Shown piece after piece: positions 1 through 11,570 of a DNA stretch of 64,000 nt (position 1 is its first letter; every line of letters begins with the position of its first letter). A program made the position numbers and the translations under genes. This DNA comes from Spongilla lacustris (Eukaryota; Porifera; Demospongiae; Spongillida; Spongillidae). The stretch is taken from NCBI GenBank assembly GCA_949361645.1, contig OX442415.1, forward strand, positions 16,822,269 through 16,886,268, in the 5' to 3' direction. The notes under the pieces were generated by a model. It was not told where the DNA came from. It ran no database searches and worked only from the letters and a program-made list of their open reading frames with translations.

Positions 1-1280
1 TGGCGTACAATTAGAACGTGTTTTTTTTTTTTTTTTTTTTTTTGAAGCAAAAAAATTTAAAAACAACAGTGTTTGTTTACAATTGATATTCACGTAAGTT
101 GACATGCAGCTCAGCCCAAAACGTTAACCCGCACGACATGTACATAGCTAATATATTTTTCTTGTGGTCGCCCGTATAACATAACTACCGTTATTACTTA
201 TACGTAATTGTTTACACCAAATTATGGTTCTCTACCTCTGTTGCATGCATGCTTGCAACTGGTCCAGCAGGGTACCGGTAATCGTTCTAGTCCCCATTCG
301 GTAATGCTTACGTAATTGAGTCTGGGAACGAGACCACATTGACTGTTTTTGAATTAGCTGATGACGTAATTGTGATAGCTGCTTAATTAGCGGATTCAGG
401 ATTGTTTGTATTACATGGTGGCTTGTTTTGTATGAATTATTCACAATGACATAGTACCAATATACATCACCTATGTGTGGCAACATAACTGCAATAGTCA
501 CCTAACAGCTGCAATCACAAGTGACATCCATCACTTCCACTGAGCAATCTTATTGTTGACGGGCCTTCTGATGAACTGGTCTGAGGCCATGTAGGCCTTA
601 ATGGCAGGGAGGGCCTGTGTGATAGTGGGGGGGTGTGATTGGTGAGGGTACCTTCACACAAGAGGCCACCAACGCTTTCCAACAGCATAAATGTCAACCT
701 TACCTCAAATCGGTCCAGGAATTTCTGGTGGGTTAGGACGAGGGAGAGAAAGTGAACATGGGCACTAGCCAGAGGTAAGAGAAGGGAGGGGGTACCCAGG
801 CCACACCATGACACATCTTATTAGAGGTGTGCTTTTATTAGAATGCACATTCTCCCATGCTGATATGTCTATCTCAGGACAAGAGAGCACCCCATGGCTA
901 AACAGCTGGTTGCCATAGCAATCCCTTCCTCCCTATCCTCTCCCTTTGCACATGGCCACCCAGCACATGTACATGTATGACCTTTTATTAATAACTAGAC
1001 AATGACCGAGGTCACATGGTCTCCCACGCCCCCATCTGTAGCCCACTACCACTCCATTTAGACAAAAGTTTGGAGCAGAACAAGATTACATTGGCCACCC
1101 AACATTTGCACTACTGGTACATGTACATACATGTTACATCATCATTAGTGGGACAATGGGATGGGGACTAGGGGGACATCCTTACGGTCAAGTTTGGGTA
1201 TTTGTCCAGTAAGGTGGGCTCTAATAAGCGATGCTGATCCAATAACTCGTAAATAATAAAATCTGGAAATGTGATCTGTA

Positions 1281-1532
1281 AAGAGGGCCAGGGAGAGGGG
1301 AGGAGGGAGAGGGAGGAGAGGAGGGAGAAGTGAGGGGAGGAGGGGGAGGGGGAGGGAGGAGGGAGGAGGGGGAGGAAGAAGGGAGAAGGGAGGAGGGGGA
1401 GGAGGGAGGGAGGAGGGGGAGGGAGGAGGGGAAGGGAGGAGGGAGGAGGGGGAGGGAGGAGGGAGGAAGGGGAGGGAGGAGGGGGAGGGAGGAGGGGGAG
1501 GGAGGAGGGGGAGAGATGAAGGAGGGAGGAGG
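1281..1532 (+). repeat. Polypurine GAGGAGGG tract in GST intron 8 (copy 1)
   Basis: Nearly pure purine strand of gagg/ggga units between GST exons 8 and 9. It gives proline/serine-rich false ORFs on the minus strand. Long mirror-like purine tracts can form triplex (H-DNA) structures; that is known behaviour, not shown here. On the transcribed RNA this intron is a polypyrimidine run directly upstream of the exon 9 acceptor. Confidence 0.85.
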
Positions 1533-1939
1533 GGGTAATACATGCAATAAATAAAATGCTGCAGCCAGCTACCTCACTTCCTGCAAACCATGTCTTGTCC
1601 CCAAGGAAGGTAGAGAACTGTTGTATCTTATCAGCAGCTGCCTGGAGATAGGCATCCTTCTTAGCCTCCTGAGGACCACAAGATGGAGTCACTGGTGCCT
1701 GCAGCATGCACTGCTCACCATGTCTGGAGCATAGCACAATCCTACAAATCCATTTCTGAAGTCCATGAACTATACGTGTGAGGGAGGGAGGTAGAGGGGA
1801 GGGGTCATCCACTGTACACATGTGAGGTAATGTTGTACATGTACATGTTAATTTGATTGTGCTGAGCGGATGTTCAATCGTAATTGGCAACACATGTCCA
1901 TGCTGCGATACTTAGCAGTGTGAATAATATTAACTCCAG

Positions 1940-2065
1940 CCAATAATGTGGGGGGCGGGGGGGGGGGAGGGGAGGAATGATACGTTGCCCCCCCCCCCCC
2001 CCCCCTCCCCTTTATTGCTGTAGGGGGGATGATAGCCCCCTCTACCCCCCCCCCCCCCCGGTTGC
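1940..2065 (+). repeat. Poly-G/poly-C patch in GST intron 7 (copy 1)
   Basis: Runs of G followed by runs of C (for example the C run near 1,987-2,004) that could pair as an imperfect inverted repeat. Copy 2 has a shorter version near 19,275-19,305, so this patch expanded or was inserted after the duplication. Confidence 0.5.
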
Positions 2066-2586
2066 GATGCCTATGATTAGGAGGTAGGGGGAGGGATCAT
2101 CCACTGTACACATATCTTCTATACAGGTATGGAGGTGGTTTTATCGAACTAAATTTTTTGTGTAATATAATCAATGAGTGATGTCATTTACAAAAGGTTA
2201 TGAATGATGTCATGTCAATTAAAACTTGGTGGTACAACAAACCACACACATGGTTATTTCTAATTATTTGACTATATACAGGAATCGTTTATGATGAAAT
2301 TCAATACTGTGTCTAAAAGGAACTGCTGTCACTACAGAATAATATAGAAGCATTGATTGGAAGGTGATGGCACTAACACCTGCAGCAACATATATAGGAT
2401 CACCTGATCACAAATGAATATCACCATGGCCCCATGATTAAACCCCATTGAGGATGGTACATGTAGGGCTTAGTTATCCAAGGGATCAAGTTGAAGGTGT
2501 ATGCACTTGGGAACCATTCATACGAATAGAGTGTATTCATAGAGTGGAAGGTTCAACTGATAAGTGGATGATCATATGAGAGAGGA

Positions 2587-4925
2587 GGGTCCATCTATAT
2601 ATGAACCAGTGGGGAGATGGAGGGTCCATCTATATATGAACCAGTGGGGGGGGGGGGGATGGAGGGTCTATCTATATATGAACCAGTGGGGAGATGGAGG
2701 GTCCATCTATATATGAACCAGTGGGGAGATGGAGGGTCCATCTATATATGAACCAGTGGGGAGATGGAGGGTCCATCTATATATGAACCAGTGGGGAGAT
2801 GGAGGGTCCATCTATATATGAACCAGTGGGAAGATGGAGGGTCCATCTATATATGAACCAGTGGGGAGATGGAGGGTCCATCTATATATGAACCAGTGGG
2901 GAGATGGAGGGTCCATCTATATATGAACCAGTGGGGAGATGGAGGGTCCATCTATATATGAACCAGTGGGGAGATGGAGGGTCCATCTATATATGAACCA
3001 GTGGGAAGATGGAGGGTCCATCTATATATGAACCAGTGGGGAGATGGAGGGTCCATCTATATATGAACCAGTGGGGAGATGGAGGGTCCATCTATATATG
3101 AACCAGAGGGGAGATGGAGGGTCCATCTATATATGAACCAGTGGGGAGATGGAGGGTCCATCTATATATGAACCAGTGGGGAGATGGAGGGTCTATCTAT
3201 ATATGAACCAGTGGGGAGATGGAGGGTCCATCTATATATGAACCAGTGGGGAGATGGAGGGTCCATCTATATATGAACCAGTGGGGGGATGGAGGGTCTA
3301 TCTATATATGAACCAGTGGGGAGATGGAGGGTCCATCTATATATGAACCAGTGGGGAGATGGAGGGTCCATCTATATATGAACCAGTGGGGAGATGGAGG
3401 GTCCATCTATATATGAACCAGAGGGGAGATGGAGGGTCTATCTATATATGAACCAGTGGGGAGATGGAGGGTCCATCTATATATGAACCAGTGGGGAGAT
3501 GGAGGGTCCATCGAACCAGTGGAGGGATGGAGGGTCCATCTATATATGAACCAGTGGGGAGATGGAGGGTCCATCTATATATGAACCAGTGGGGAGATGG
3601 AGGGTCCATCTATATATGAACCAGTGGGGAGATGGAGGGTCCATCTATACATGAACCAGTGGGGGGATGGAGGGTCCATCTATATATGAACCAGTGGGGA
3701 GATGGAGGGTCTATCTATATATGAACCAGAGGGGAGATGGAGGGTCTATCTATATATGAACCAGTGGGGAGATGGAGGGTCCATCTATATATGAACCAGT
3801 GGGGTCCATCGAACCAGTGGGGGGATGGAGGGTCCATCTATATATGAACCAGTGGGGAGATGGAGGGTCCATCTATATATGAACCAGTGGGGAGATGGAG
3901 GGTCCATCTATATATGAACCAGTGGGGAGATGGAGGGTCCATCTATATATGAACCAGTGGGGAGATGGAGGGTCCATCTATACATGAATCAGAGGGGAGA
4001 TGGAGGGTCCATCTATATATGAACCAGTGGGGAGATGGAGGGTCCATCTATATATGAACCAGTGGGGAGATGGAGGGTCTATCTATATATGAACCAGTGG
4101 GGAGATGGAGGGTCCATCTATATATGAACCAGTGGGGAGATGGAGGGTCCATCTATATATGAACCAGTGGGGAGATGGAGGGTCCATCTATATATGAACC
4201 AGTGGGGGGATGGAGGGTCTATCTATATATGAACCAGTGGGGAGATGGAGGGTCCATCTATATATGAACCAGTGGGGAGATGGAGGGTCCATCTATATAT
4301 GAACCAGTGGGGAGATGGAGGGTCCATCTATATATGAACCAGAGGGGAGATGGAGGGTCTATCTATATATGAACCAGTGGGGAGATGGAGGGTCCATCTA
4401 TATATGAACCAGTGGGGAGATGGAGGGTCCATCGAACCAGTGGGGGGATGGAGGGTCCATCTATATATGAACCAGTGGGGAGATGGAGGGTCCATCTATA
4501 TATGAACCAGTGGGGAGATGGAGGGTCCATCTATACATGAACCAGTGGGGGGATGGAGGGTCCATCTATATATGAACCAGTGGGGAGATGGAGGGTCTAT
4601 CTATATATGAACCAGAGGGGAGATGGAGGGTCTATCTATATATGAACCAGTGGGGAGATGGAGGGTCCATCTATATATGAACCAGTGGGGAGATGGAGGG
4701 TCCATCGAACCAGTGGGGGGATGGAGGGTCCATCTATATATGAACCAGTGGGGAGATGGAGGGTCCATCTATATATGAACCAGTGGGGAGATGGAGGGTC
4801 CATCTATATATGAACCAGTGGGGAGATGGAGGGTCCATCTATACATGAACCAGTGGGGGGATGGAGGGTCCATCTATATATGAACCAGTGGGGAGATGGA
4901 GGGTCTATCTATATATGAACCAGAG
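2587..4925 (+). repeat. 35-bp minisatellite, about 66 units, GST intron 6 (copy 1)
   Basis: Tandem unit beginning gatggagggtccatctatat and ending gaaccagtgggga, period 35 bp. A few units lack the central part (near 3,510, 3,810, 4,430 and 4,706), and the pattern of such variants repeats, implying block duplications. It lies between GST exons 6 and 7. The paralogous array in copy 2 has only about 12 units. Confidence 0.95.
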
Positions 4926-5109
4926 GGGGTGTGGCCACAACAAACCTCATTCTCCAGCATGTCAACAATAGCCATCTCTCCCTCAGTCTTGCCACCTGTC
5001 ACCAGAGGGACATGTCAGTGTGGTGTGTTGGCCACATGCCATGGTGATGTCACTTACATAGTCCATTCTTCCTTGCAAGATGACGTATTATCTAAGGCAG
5101 AGGTTAGCG

Positions 5110-5913
5110 GTGGAGTTGTGTTATGTGTGGACATGGTGGAGGTGTGTTATGTGTGGACATGATGGAGGTGTGTTATGTGTGGACATGGTGGAGGTGTGTT
5201 ATGTGTGGACATGGTGGAGGTGTGTTATGTGTGGACATGGTGGAGGTGTGTTATATGTGGACATGGTGGAGGTGTGTTATGTGTGGACATGGTGGAGGTG
5301 TGTTATGTGTGGACATGGTGGAGGTGTGTTATGTGTGGACATGGTGGTGGTGTGTTATATGTGGACATGGTGGAGGTGTGTTATGTGTGGACATGGTGGA
5401 GGTGTGTTATGTGTGGACATGGTGGAGGTGTGTTATGTGTGGACATGGTGGAGGTGTGTTATGTGTGGACATGGTGGAGGTGTGATATGTGTGGACATGG
5501 TGGAGGTGTGTTATGTGTGGACATGATGGAGGTGTGTTATGTGTGGACATGATGGAGGTGTGTTATGTGTGGACATGGTGGAGGTGTGTTATGTGTGGAC
5601 ATGATGGAGGTGTGTTATGTGTGGACATGGTGGAGGTGTGGTATGTGTGGACATGATGGAGGTGTGTTATGTGTGGACATGATGGAGGTGTGTTATGTGT
5701 GGACATGGTGGAGGTGTGTTATGTGTGGACATGGTGGAGGTGTGTTATGTGTGGACATGATGGAGGTGTGTTATGTGTGGACATGATGGAGGTGTGTTAT
5801 GTGTGGACATGGTGGAGGTGTGTTATGTGTGGACATGATGGAGGTGTGTTATGTGTGGACATGGTGGAGGTGTGTTATGTGTGGACATGATGGAGGTGTG
5901 TTATGTGTGGACA
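5110..5913 (+). repeat. 26-bp minisatellite, about 31 units, GST intron 4 (copy 1)
   Basis: Unit ggacatggtggaggtgtgtt plus atgtgt, period 26 bp, with g/a variation in ggacatg(g/a)tgg. The several overlapping short ORFs rich in WTWWRCVMCGH and CGHGGGVLCVDM are frames of the repeat. It sits just upstream (on the minus strand) of GST exon 5. Confidence 0.95.
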
Positions 5914-6432
5914 TAGTTACAATGTACAATAGCAGCCTTAATAGGTGTGGTCTAGTCTGGGGACCAGACACTATAACTAAGGAGACTGGGACCATACTGG
6001 TTCCCAGACCAGTGTGGTCCAAATCCCATAGCTAAAGTCACACAGCGGACTTAATGTTTTTGTTGCAGGCTACAGCTAGCTCGATATTCAAATAAGGTAA
6101 TAACTAAATAAGTACCGCTATACGTTTAACTTACAGCGTTGCTCTGTGTCAGTTTGATGGCTCCATCAATGAGGTACGGCAGCTGTTGTACATTTTACAA
6201 AGGAAGAAAACAAAAACTGGCGCTTAAAATACCTCGGCAACGATCAGCCCTTATATCGTACATTTGGAAAATCTAACCCCAGCGTTGGTTTCACCGAGAA
6301 CCACTCCTCCCCGCTAAAATCAGGAGCTTTTCAGGGGAACCAGTGAGAGGAACAGGGAAAGGAAAGACAACAAGGTTATTATCATGCAGATCCAGCTATA
6401 GGTGCACATACGGCCTCCTTGCTATACGTCAC

Positions 6433-6628
6433 TCAGGGGCGGATACAGGAAATCTGGAAGGGGGGGGGTCCGACATGAATAATCAATAGGGGGAGGGTGC
6501 GGGAGGGGGATGTGCCCCCTCCCGCGCTAAGCGCGGAAGCTTTTGGGGGTCCCGCTCTTAGCGACACAGACTATCTATCAAGCCTTAAACTGGACCGAAA
6601 GACTAAAAAATGGCGGCAAATAATGGTT

Positions 6629-6660
<32 letters not shown>

Positions 6661-7106
6661 AGTGGAATGGAACAGAACGTATTTATCCGCATTTCACATT
6701 TGATTGAACTAATGGTTGTTGTCCGTTTTGGGCTCGATACAAACAGTGGCCTGTGTGATAACTGGTCATTGGGACTATAGAAGACCCATAAACTTAAAAG
6801 TACAGTAGTTTATGGTGAATACCGGGCATAACGAGATAACGCGATCAGGCGGGTGCGTGATTCCTGTACGCGTAGGCCTAAATCTTTTAGCGCATTACAT
6901 AATTACCTTTTGCTTTCTTGGAAAAGTAACTCAAGATACTTGCCGAATGAGGTGAGTGAACAGATTGCTTGCCATCTGAATGATACGCTATATCACGTGG
7001 GATGTTGTTAATTGCATTCATTAATAGTATTGATACTTAATTTTATTCATCATCGGGTCTGAGGGGGGATCCGGACACCACCGACCCCCCCCTGTATCCG
7101 CCACTG
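6433..7106. mobile_element. TIR element, TIR CAGGGGCGGATACAGG, inserted in GST exon 2
   Basis: Ends are cagggg cggatacagg at 6,434 and the inverse of CAGTGGCGGATACAGGGG at 7,106. The empty site in copy 2 (about 43,838, atacgtcacgttctcg) shows the insertion exactly: GTCAC occurs on both sides, with one extra T on the left. The TIR resembles hAT-type non-autonomous elements, but an 8-bp TSD is not visible, so the superfamily is uncertain. The interior has a G run (about 6,631-6,660), the palindromic gcgctaagcgcg region, and no recognisable protein. Confidence 0.8.
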
Positions 7107-7376
7107 GTCACGTTCTCGAATGCAGTGCCCGTGTACTTCATAGTCTCGTCCCCAGACCAATATGACGTAGCTGTAAACAGTATAATCTACGCTGGGAAAT
7201 AAGAACGACGCGAGCGTCCCAAAACATTGGGACGGATGTGTATATACCGTAATGGCGCTGACGTAACATTAATACTACACGCATGCTATTTTTAGTTGTT
7301 CACTGATTACTCTGAATTAATAAAGCGTGGAAATGTGCGAGTGAATTGATGAGGTGGTAATGGGTGCAGCGAAAAG

Positions 7377-7759
7377 GCTGGTGACCTACGGCCACAACAA
7401 ATGGAGGCAATTCGAACTTTCATGCAGGGAGAAGATGTTTTCGTCAGTTTGCCAACTGGATACGGCAAGTCGCTAATACATGTATATACGGTACTACCAT
7501 ACGCGTACGACGAATTGCTTGGCTGTGAAGGCAGCATTGTCATCGTCGTTTCACCATTGCTTTCGCTAATGAAGGATCAGGTAAAACATGTGTGACATGG
7601 CATGGATATTAAAATAATATCTATGAAGATGGTTTATGCATGTTGTAATGATACTTATACTTACATAGGTCACTTCTTTAAAGACCAGAGGATTGTCAGC
7701 AACTTGCATCACTGGGGATTTTAGGAATGATAAGGATTTGAAACTCAAAGTGATGAATG
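7377..7759 (+). pseudogene. RecQ-like DEAD/H helicase fragment inside transposon
   Basis: Exon 1 (to 7,580) reads LRPQQMEAI (Q-motif-like), then VFVSLPTGYGKS (Walker A, motif I) and VVSPLLSLMKDQ (motif Ia). A 'gtaaaa...acatag' intron follows. Exon 2 (7,669-7,759) reads VTSLKTRGLSATCITGD, as expected directly after motif Ia in RecQ helicases, and ends at a gtgagt donor. Motifs II-VI are missing. It probably came from the autonomous parent of the surrounding element. Confidence 0.7.
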
Positions 7760-8465
7760 GTGAGTTTCAAGTAGTTTTCAAAAACAAAACCATCTCAAAT
7801 GACATGACTGAGTATTGCTTTCAAGAGAAACGTTGCAGAAGAGCTGTACTGTATGTGTGATTATTTTGACTCTAATGTCACTGATGTTTCTGGATGTGCA
7901 TGCTGTGATATTTGTGCTAAGTCTTGTGTGTTCTGATTGTAAGTCTTGTACCTTTCCAATGTGCTTAAAATAAAACATGTTCTTTATATGTGTTATATGC
8001 AAGCATCAAATACTTAAAGCAGGGCTACCAATAGTCACATCTAGTCAGTTCTTATCCAGGGCTATCATGGATACAATGGTCACCTTTAATTGTGTCAGCT
8101 GCTGATTGCTAATCCATATCTAATTGTATATATAGGTGTACTTTGGCAGTGGTTCACATGCCTTATCTGTTGACAATCTGTAGATGCAGCTGCAGCTGCA
8201 TTCACTGGGAAATCAAATAATCTATAGGTGCAACCATGCAGCTGGTACATGCCTCAGTGCTTCAATAAGCAACATGTCTATCATGCTGCAGGACTTAGTC
8301 TGGTGTAAATGCATGCAGGAATGCAAAAAATGTTCCTAAACACATAGGTAATAGTTCTTCATTAAGTTGGAGCTCTACTTGGCATATGTAAAGAGTGCAC
8401 TTTCTGGTTGCATTTTATAGATGGAAAGGTGTAGTGTTTTTTCCCTGTTTCATTAGTAAATGCCT

Positions 8466-8823
8466 TGCATTTATTAAATCTTCTTCAGGAGAGCGACAGC
8501 GAGGCTCTTGTATTTGTCACACAATCATAATTATTCAATATTTCAGAAAGGGGTCCAAGTGCTTTGCTTACCCTTCCAATAGCGTGAGGTGTTTTTTAGG
8601 CACCTAGGTGTGATATGGACTGCTTGCAAAGTCGATTTAGATGTTCCATGTGAAGATCAGCAGAAACATTGCACTCTTCCTTGCCATGTGTATTAATAAA
8701 TCTTCCCCATAGCATTTGGAAGGCATACCGTGGTGAAAAAAAAACCAGCTGAAGCGTCTGCGTGTGATCTCTTAGTACCTGCCACACAACTCTTCGCTCG
8801 TACAGACCCATCCACTTCCACAT
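8466..8823 (-). pseudogene. Transposon protein fragment, HMEHLNR motif (DUF6589-like)
   Basis: The minus-strand reading contains ADLHMEHLNRLCKQSISHLG, then an in-frame stop where an Asn is usual (LGANK), and continues open with KTPHAIGRVSKALGPLSEIL. From memory, this LHMEHLNR...LGANKT pattern marks a domain of unknown function common in transposon-encoded proteins of cnidarians and sponges. The nonsense codon, plus an in-frame stop upstream of the Met at 8,823, marks it as dead. Confidence 0.55.
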
Positions 8824-9363
8824 ACCGCGATGCAGAAAGCTTGTTCAAAAGCTGACCTTCTGGCCTATAATACCCTGTCTGACAAAGGGAGAGGAGAGCA
8901 CATCCAGCCTCTTTCTCTTCTTCCTAAGCAAAACAGGCGCCAAGCATATCTTGCAACGATGCATAATACTGTAACCCGCCCGCGAAGAATTATAATAGCA
9001 TGCGGAAATGATACAGCGAGATTAGTTCTTAAAATAGATTGTCGCGCTATTTTTGTACGTAAACATATTCGGAACAAGTGCGTCGTTCTTATTTCCCAGA
9101 CCTATAGACGTGTTTACAGCGATAATCGTTACGTCATATTGGTCTGGGGACGAGACTATGTACTTCATGCAGTAGCAGACGGATCGGTTGGGCGAGCTGA
9201 AACAGAAGCCACATATTACACAACAACGCGAGAAGAGCGCTAGCGTGGTATCGTTATGGTTTTACCCCTCGAATCTTCCAGTATCCCAACTTGACAGCCA
9301 TCTCTTGCTTGTCCCTTCACGTGCACGGGTTATTATGAAAATCAAAAAGCCTTTAGCTTACAT

Positions 9364-9406
9364 CATAGATATTATACGGAATAATATATTCCGTATAATA
9401 TCTATG
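9364..9406. mobile_element. 43-bp palindromic micro-insertion with 7-bp TSD
   Basis: Perfect hairpin (19-bp arms, 5-nt loop) with ends CATAGATATT and AATATCTATG. It is flanked by cttacat at 9,357-9,363 and 9,407-9,413. Copy 2 (about 44,060, ccttacatcaccac) has a single cttacat and no hairpin, so this is a true insertion. The same termini and TSD length occur at 25,564-25,588. Confidence 0.8.
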
Positions 9407-9429
9407 CTTACATCACCATAATGAATTCA

Positions 9430-9860
9430 AACAGTACACAGTAGTAGGCGTTGCTGTTAACGTCTGAGGCAGAGCGGCATTGCAGCTAGCAAACAACACA
9501 CTCAATTGTATCAACATAGGACAATATGTTTCATTCACATGCACAAGACAAAATTAAATCGCACAAAACACAGATCAAAGCGAGGATTAATCTCGTTCCC
9601 AGACCCACATACGGCAGTTGAGTTGATGAAGATAAAACTGACGTCCGTTTGCCATGAGATTTTTCTCAACGCTCCAGTATATATTATATGTAGTTATTTC
9701 TATGGTTATGTTCACTTTCCCTATACGTCATGGCCTGTAAAAGTTGTGTTCATTCACAATCTGGTATAGCTCATCGATCCATTCATCCACGCGCAGTCCC
9801 CATGCATGCATGTAACACGAAACAGCAAACATCACATGAACGCATGCTACTTAGACAGAC
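9430..9860. other. Region upstream of GST pseudogene start, no gene seen
   Basis: AT-rich sequence paralogous to about 44,080-44,460. It contains a fragment 'taatctcgttcccagaccc' near 9,588 that resembles the terminus of the 7,141-9,158 transposon and is absent from copy 2, so a solo-TIR-like remnant is likely. No convincing coding sequence. Confidence 0.5.
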
Positions 9861-9862
9861 CC

Positions 9863-9907
9863 AACTATAAAATCCTATGTTCAGTTAAACAGTAGGATTT
9901 TATAGTT
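9863..9907. repeat. 15-bp-arm hairpin at 3' end of exon-like piece
   Basis: aactataaaatccta and its inverse surround tgttcagttaaacag. Copy 2 has only one arm (44,473-44,490). The hairpin overlaps the stop codon of the candidate exon 9,881-10,022. Confidence 0.6.
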
Positions 9908-10022
9908 AACAGCTTCCTGTCCCAGTGACCAGGGGAAGTCTTGGGGCTGGGCATCAGGGTGGTTATGGGAGGTGGCCCCATCCAGAGCACCAGCTGGGAC
10001 CAACAAATAACTCACTTCATTG
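9881..10022 (-). CDS. Candidate terminal exon of an unidentified gene (copy 1)
   Basis: The minus-strand reading after a tgtcag acceptor is SNEVSYLLVPAGALDGATSH, NHPDAQPQDFPWSLGQEAVN, then YKILLFN and TGA. The copy 2 counterpart (44,464-44,605) is also 142 nt. The adjacent codons for His-Asn differ between copies (CATAAC against CACAAT) without changing the protein, which favours coding. I do not recognise the family. Upstream exons would lie at higher coordinates beyond the 32-bp minisatellite. Confidence 0.42.
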
Positions 10023-10084
10023 CTGACACTTAAACCTCACTACCCATTTCAGTGCACAGTAGTGAGGGCCTGACTGGGTAGCAT

Positions 10085-10885
10085 GGAGGTGTGACCATGT
10101 CCCCAGCATGTCACATGGTGGTGTGACCATGTCCCCAGCATGTCACATGGTGGTGTGACCATGTCCCCAGCATGTCACATGGTGGTGTGACCATGTCCCC
10201 AGCATGTCACATGGTGGTGTGACCATGTCCCCAGCATGTCACATGGTGTTGTGACCATGTCCCCAGCATGTCACATGGTGGTGTGACCATGTCCCCAGCA
10301 TGTCACATGGTGGTGTGACCATGTCCCCAGCATGTCACATGGTGGTGTGACCATGTCTCCTGCATGTCACATGGTGGTGTGACCATGTCCCCAGCATGTC
10401 ACATGGTGGTGTGACCATGTCCCCAGCATGTCACATGGTGGTGTGACCATGTCCCCAGCATGTCACATGGTGGTGTGACCATGTCTCCTGCATGTCACAT
10501 GGTGGTGTGACCATGTCCCCAGCATGTCACATGGTGGAGTGATCATGTCCCCAGCATGTCACATGGTGGTGTGACCATGTCCCCAGCATGTCACATGGTG
10601 GAGTGATCATGCCCCCAGCATGTCACATGGTGGTGTGACCATGTCCCCAGCATGTCACATGGTGGAGTGATCATGTCCCCAGCATGTCACATGGTGGTGT
10701 GACCATGTCCCCAGCATGTCACATGGTGGAGTGACCATGTCCCCAGCATGTCACATGGTGGTGTGACCATGTCCCCAGCATGTCACATGGTGGAATGATC
10801 ATGTCCCCAGCAGGTCACATGGTGGTGTGACCATGTCCCCAGCATGTGACATGGTGTGTGACCATGTCCCCAGCATGTGATGATC
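10085..10885 (+). repeat. 32-bp minisatellite, about 25 units (copy 1)
   Basis: Unit gtgtgaccatgtccccagca plus tgtcacatggtg, period 32 bp. In the distal half, a variant with gagtgatcatg alternates with the standard unit, forming a 64-bp higher-order repeat (about 10,530-10,800). Confidence 0.93.
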
Positions 10886-11229
10886 ACATGATGGCGTGCC
10901 ACAACAGACAAAGACTTATTTAGACAAAGACCGAAGAGATATTTGGGCTAAGTCCTGTTAAATGTAGCTTGCACATGACTAATGTTGGCTATCAAGCAGA
11001 GATGGGAAGTGTTTGGGGATCAGAGGAGATTAGGGAAATGAAAGTCAATAAATACATGTAATGTTTGCTCTTCTCTACACATCAGTGTGGGATACATGTA
11101 GGTGTACGCTAAGAAATACAAAACTTCGTCATGGTTACATCTCTTTATTACACAGAATACTAAATCTCATCGAATAAAAAAGACAGTTCCATTTCTGGTG
11201 TTATGTTTAGAGCAGAGAACAGGTAGGTC

Positions 11230-11450
11230 AGGGACAATTAGCAATGGTGGTAGGTCTGGGAGGGTTAGCAGTGGTGGTAGGTCTGGGAGGGTTAGCAGTG
11301 GTGGTAGGTCTGGGAGGGTTAGCAGTGGTGGTAGGTCTGGGAGGGTTAGCAGTGGTGGTAGGTCTGGGAGGGTTAGCAGTGGTGGTAGGTCTGGGAGGGT
11401 TAGCAGTGGTGGTAGGTCTGGGAGGGTTAGCAGTGGTGGTAGGTCAGTCT
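11230..11450 (+). repeat. 27-bp minisatellite, about 8 units (copy 1)
   Basis: Unit tctgggagggttagcagtgg plus tggtagg, period 27 bp. On the minus strand it encodes the 9-residue repeat PPRPTTTAN in one frame and LPDLPPLLT in another. The array resumes for 3 units at 11,908-11,998 after an insertion. Confidence 0.93.
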
Positions 11451-11570
11451 GGGGTGAGGTGGCTTGTCTGTCACTGGGGGGGGGGGGGGGGGGGCAAATA
11501 CACAGACTGCTGCCCCCCCCCTCCCCCACACACACAAACACACTTTCTGTCAGAATTTGTTATCTCGTTA

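Larger units (their letters stand above)
7141..9158. mobile_element. 2.0-kb TIR transposon with 9-bp TSD, inserted in GST exon 2
   Basis: Termini are perfect inverted repeats for 29 bp beginning TAGTCTCGTCCCCAGACC; weaker similarity (TGTAAAC, TGGGAAATAAGAACGACGC) extends the TIR to about 80 bp. The 9-bp TSD tgtacttca is at 7,132-7,140 and 9,159-9,167, and copy 2 shows the uninterrupted site. Inside are fragments of a RecQ-type helicase (plus strand) and a transposon protein domain (minus strand), so this is an internally deleted remnant of a larger autonomous element. A 9-bp TSD would suit a Mutator-like element; superfamilies carrying helicases such as Academ are an alternative. I cannot decide from sequence alone. 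Confidence 0.88.
531..9301 (-). pseudogene. Mu-class GST, copy 1, broken by two transposons in exon 2
   Basis: Same 11-exon structure as the intact copy: 9266-9301 (start, MAVKLGYWKIRG), exon 2 in pieces (9159-9196, 7107-7140, 6412-6432), 6262-6326, 6135-6182, 5058-5091, 4946-4995, 1719-1769, 1573-1668, 1186-1275, 704-724 and 531-614 (ends AQWK, TGA). Exons 3-11 look open and keep their splice sites. Exon 2 is interrupted by a 2.0-kb TIR element (7,141-9,158) and a 0.67-kb element (6,433-7,106). It also has about 4 extra bases (catg) and a 1-nt loss compared with copy 2. Coding differences elsewhere include GDKTW against GDKTL in exon 8 and MDF against MDY in exon 7. A full-length product is impossible; a transcript skipping exon 2 cannot be excluded. 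Confidence 0.87.

Noticed and set aside
2587..4925. CRISPR-like repeat array
   Set aside because: Units are contiguous 35-bp tandem repeats without unique spacers; eukaryotic minisatellite.
5110..5913. Repeat protein CGHGGGVLCVDMVEVCYVWT
   Set aside because: 26-bp period is not a multiple of three, so all three frames cycle through the same DNA; it lies in a GST intron.
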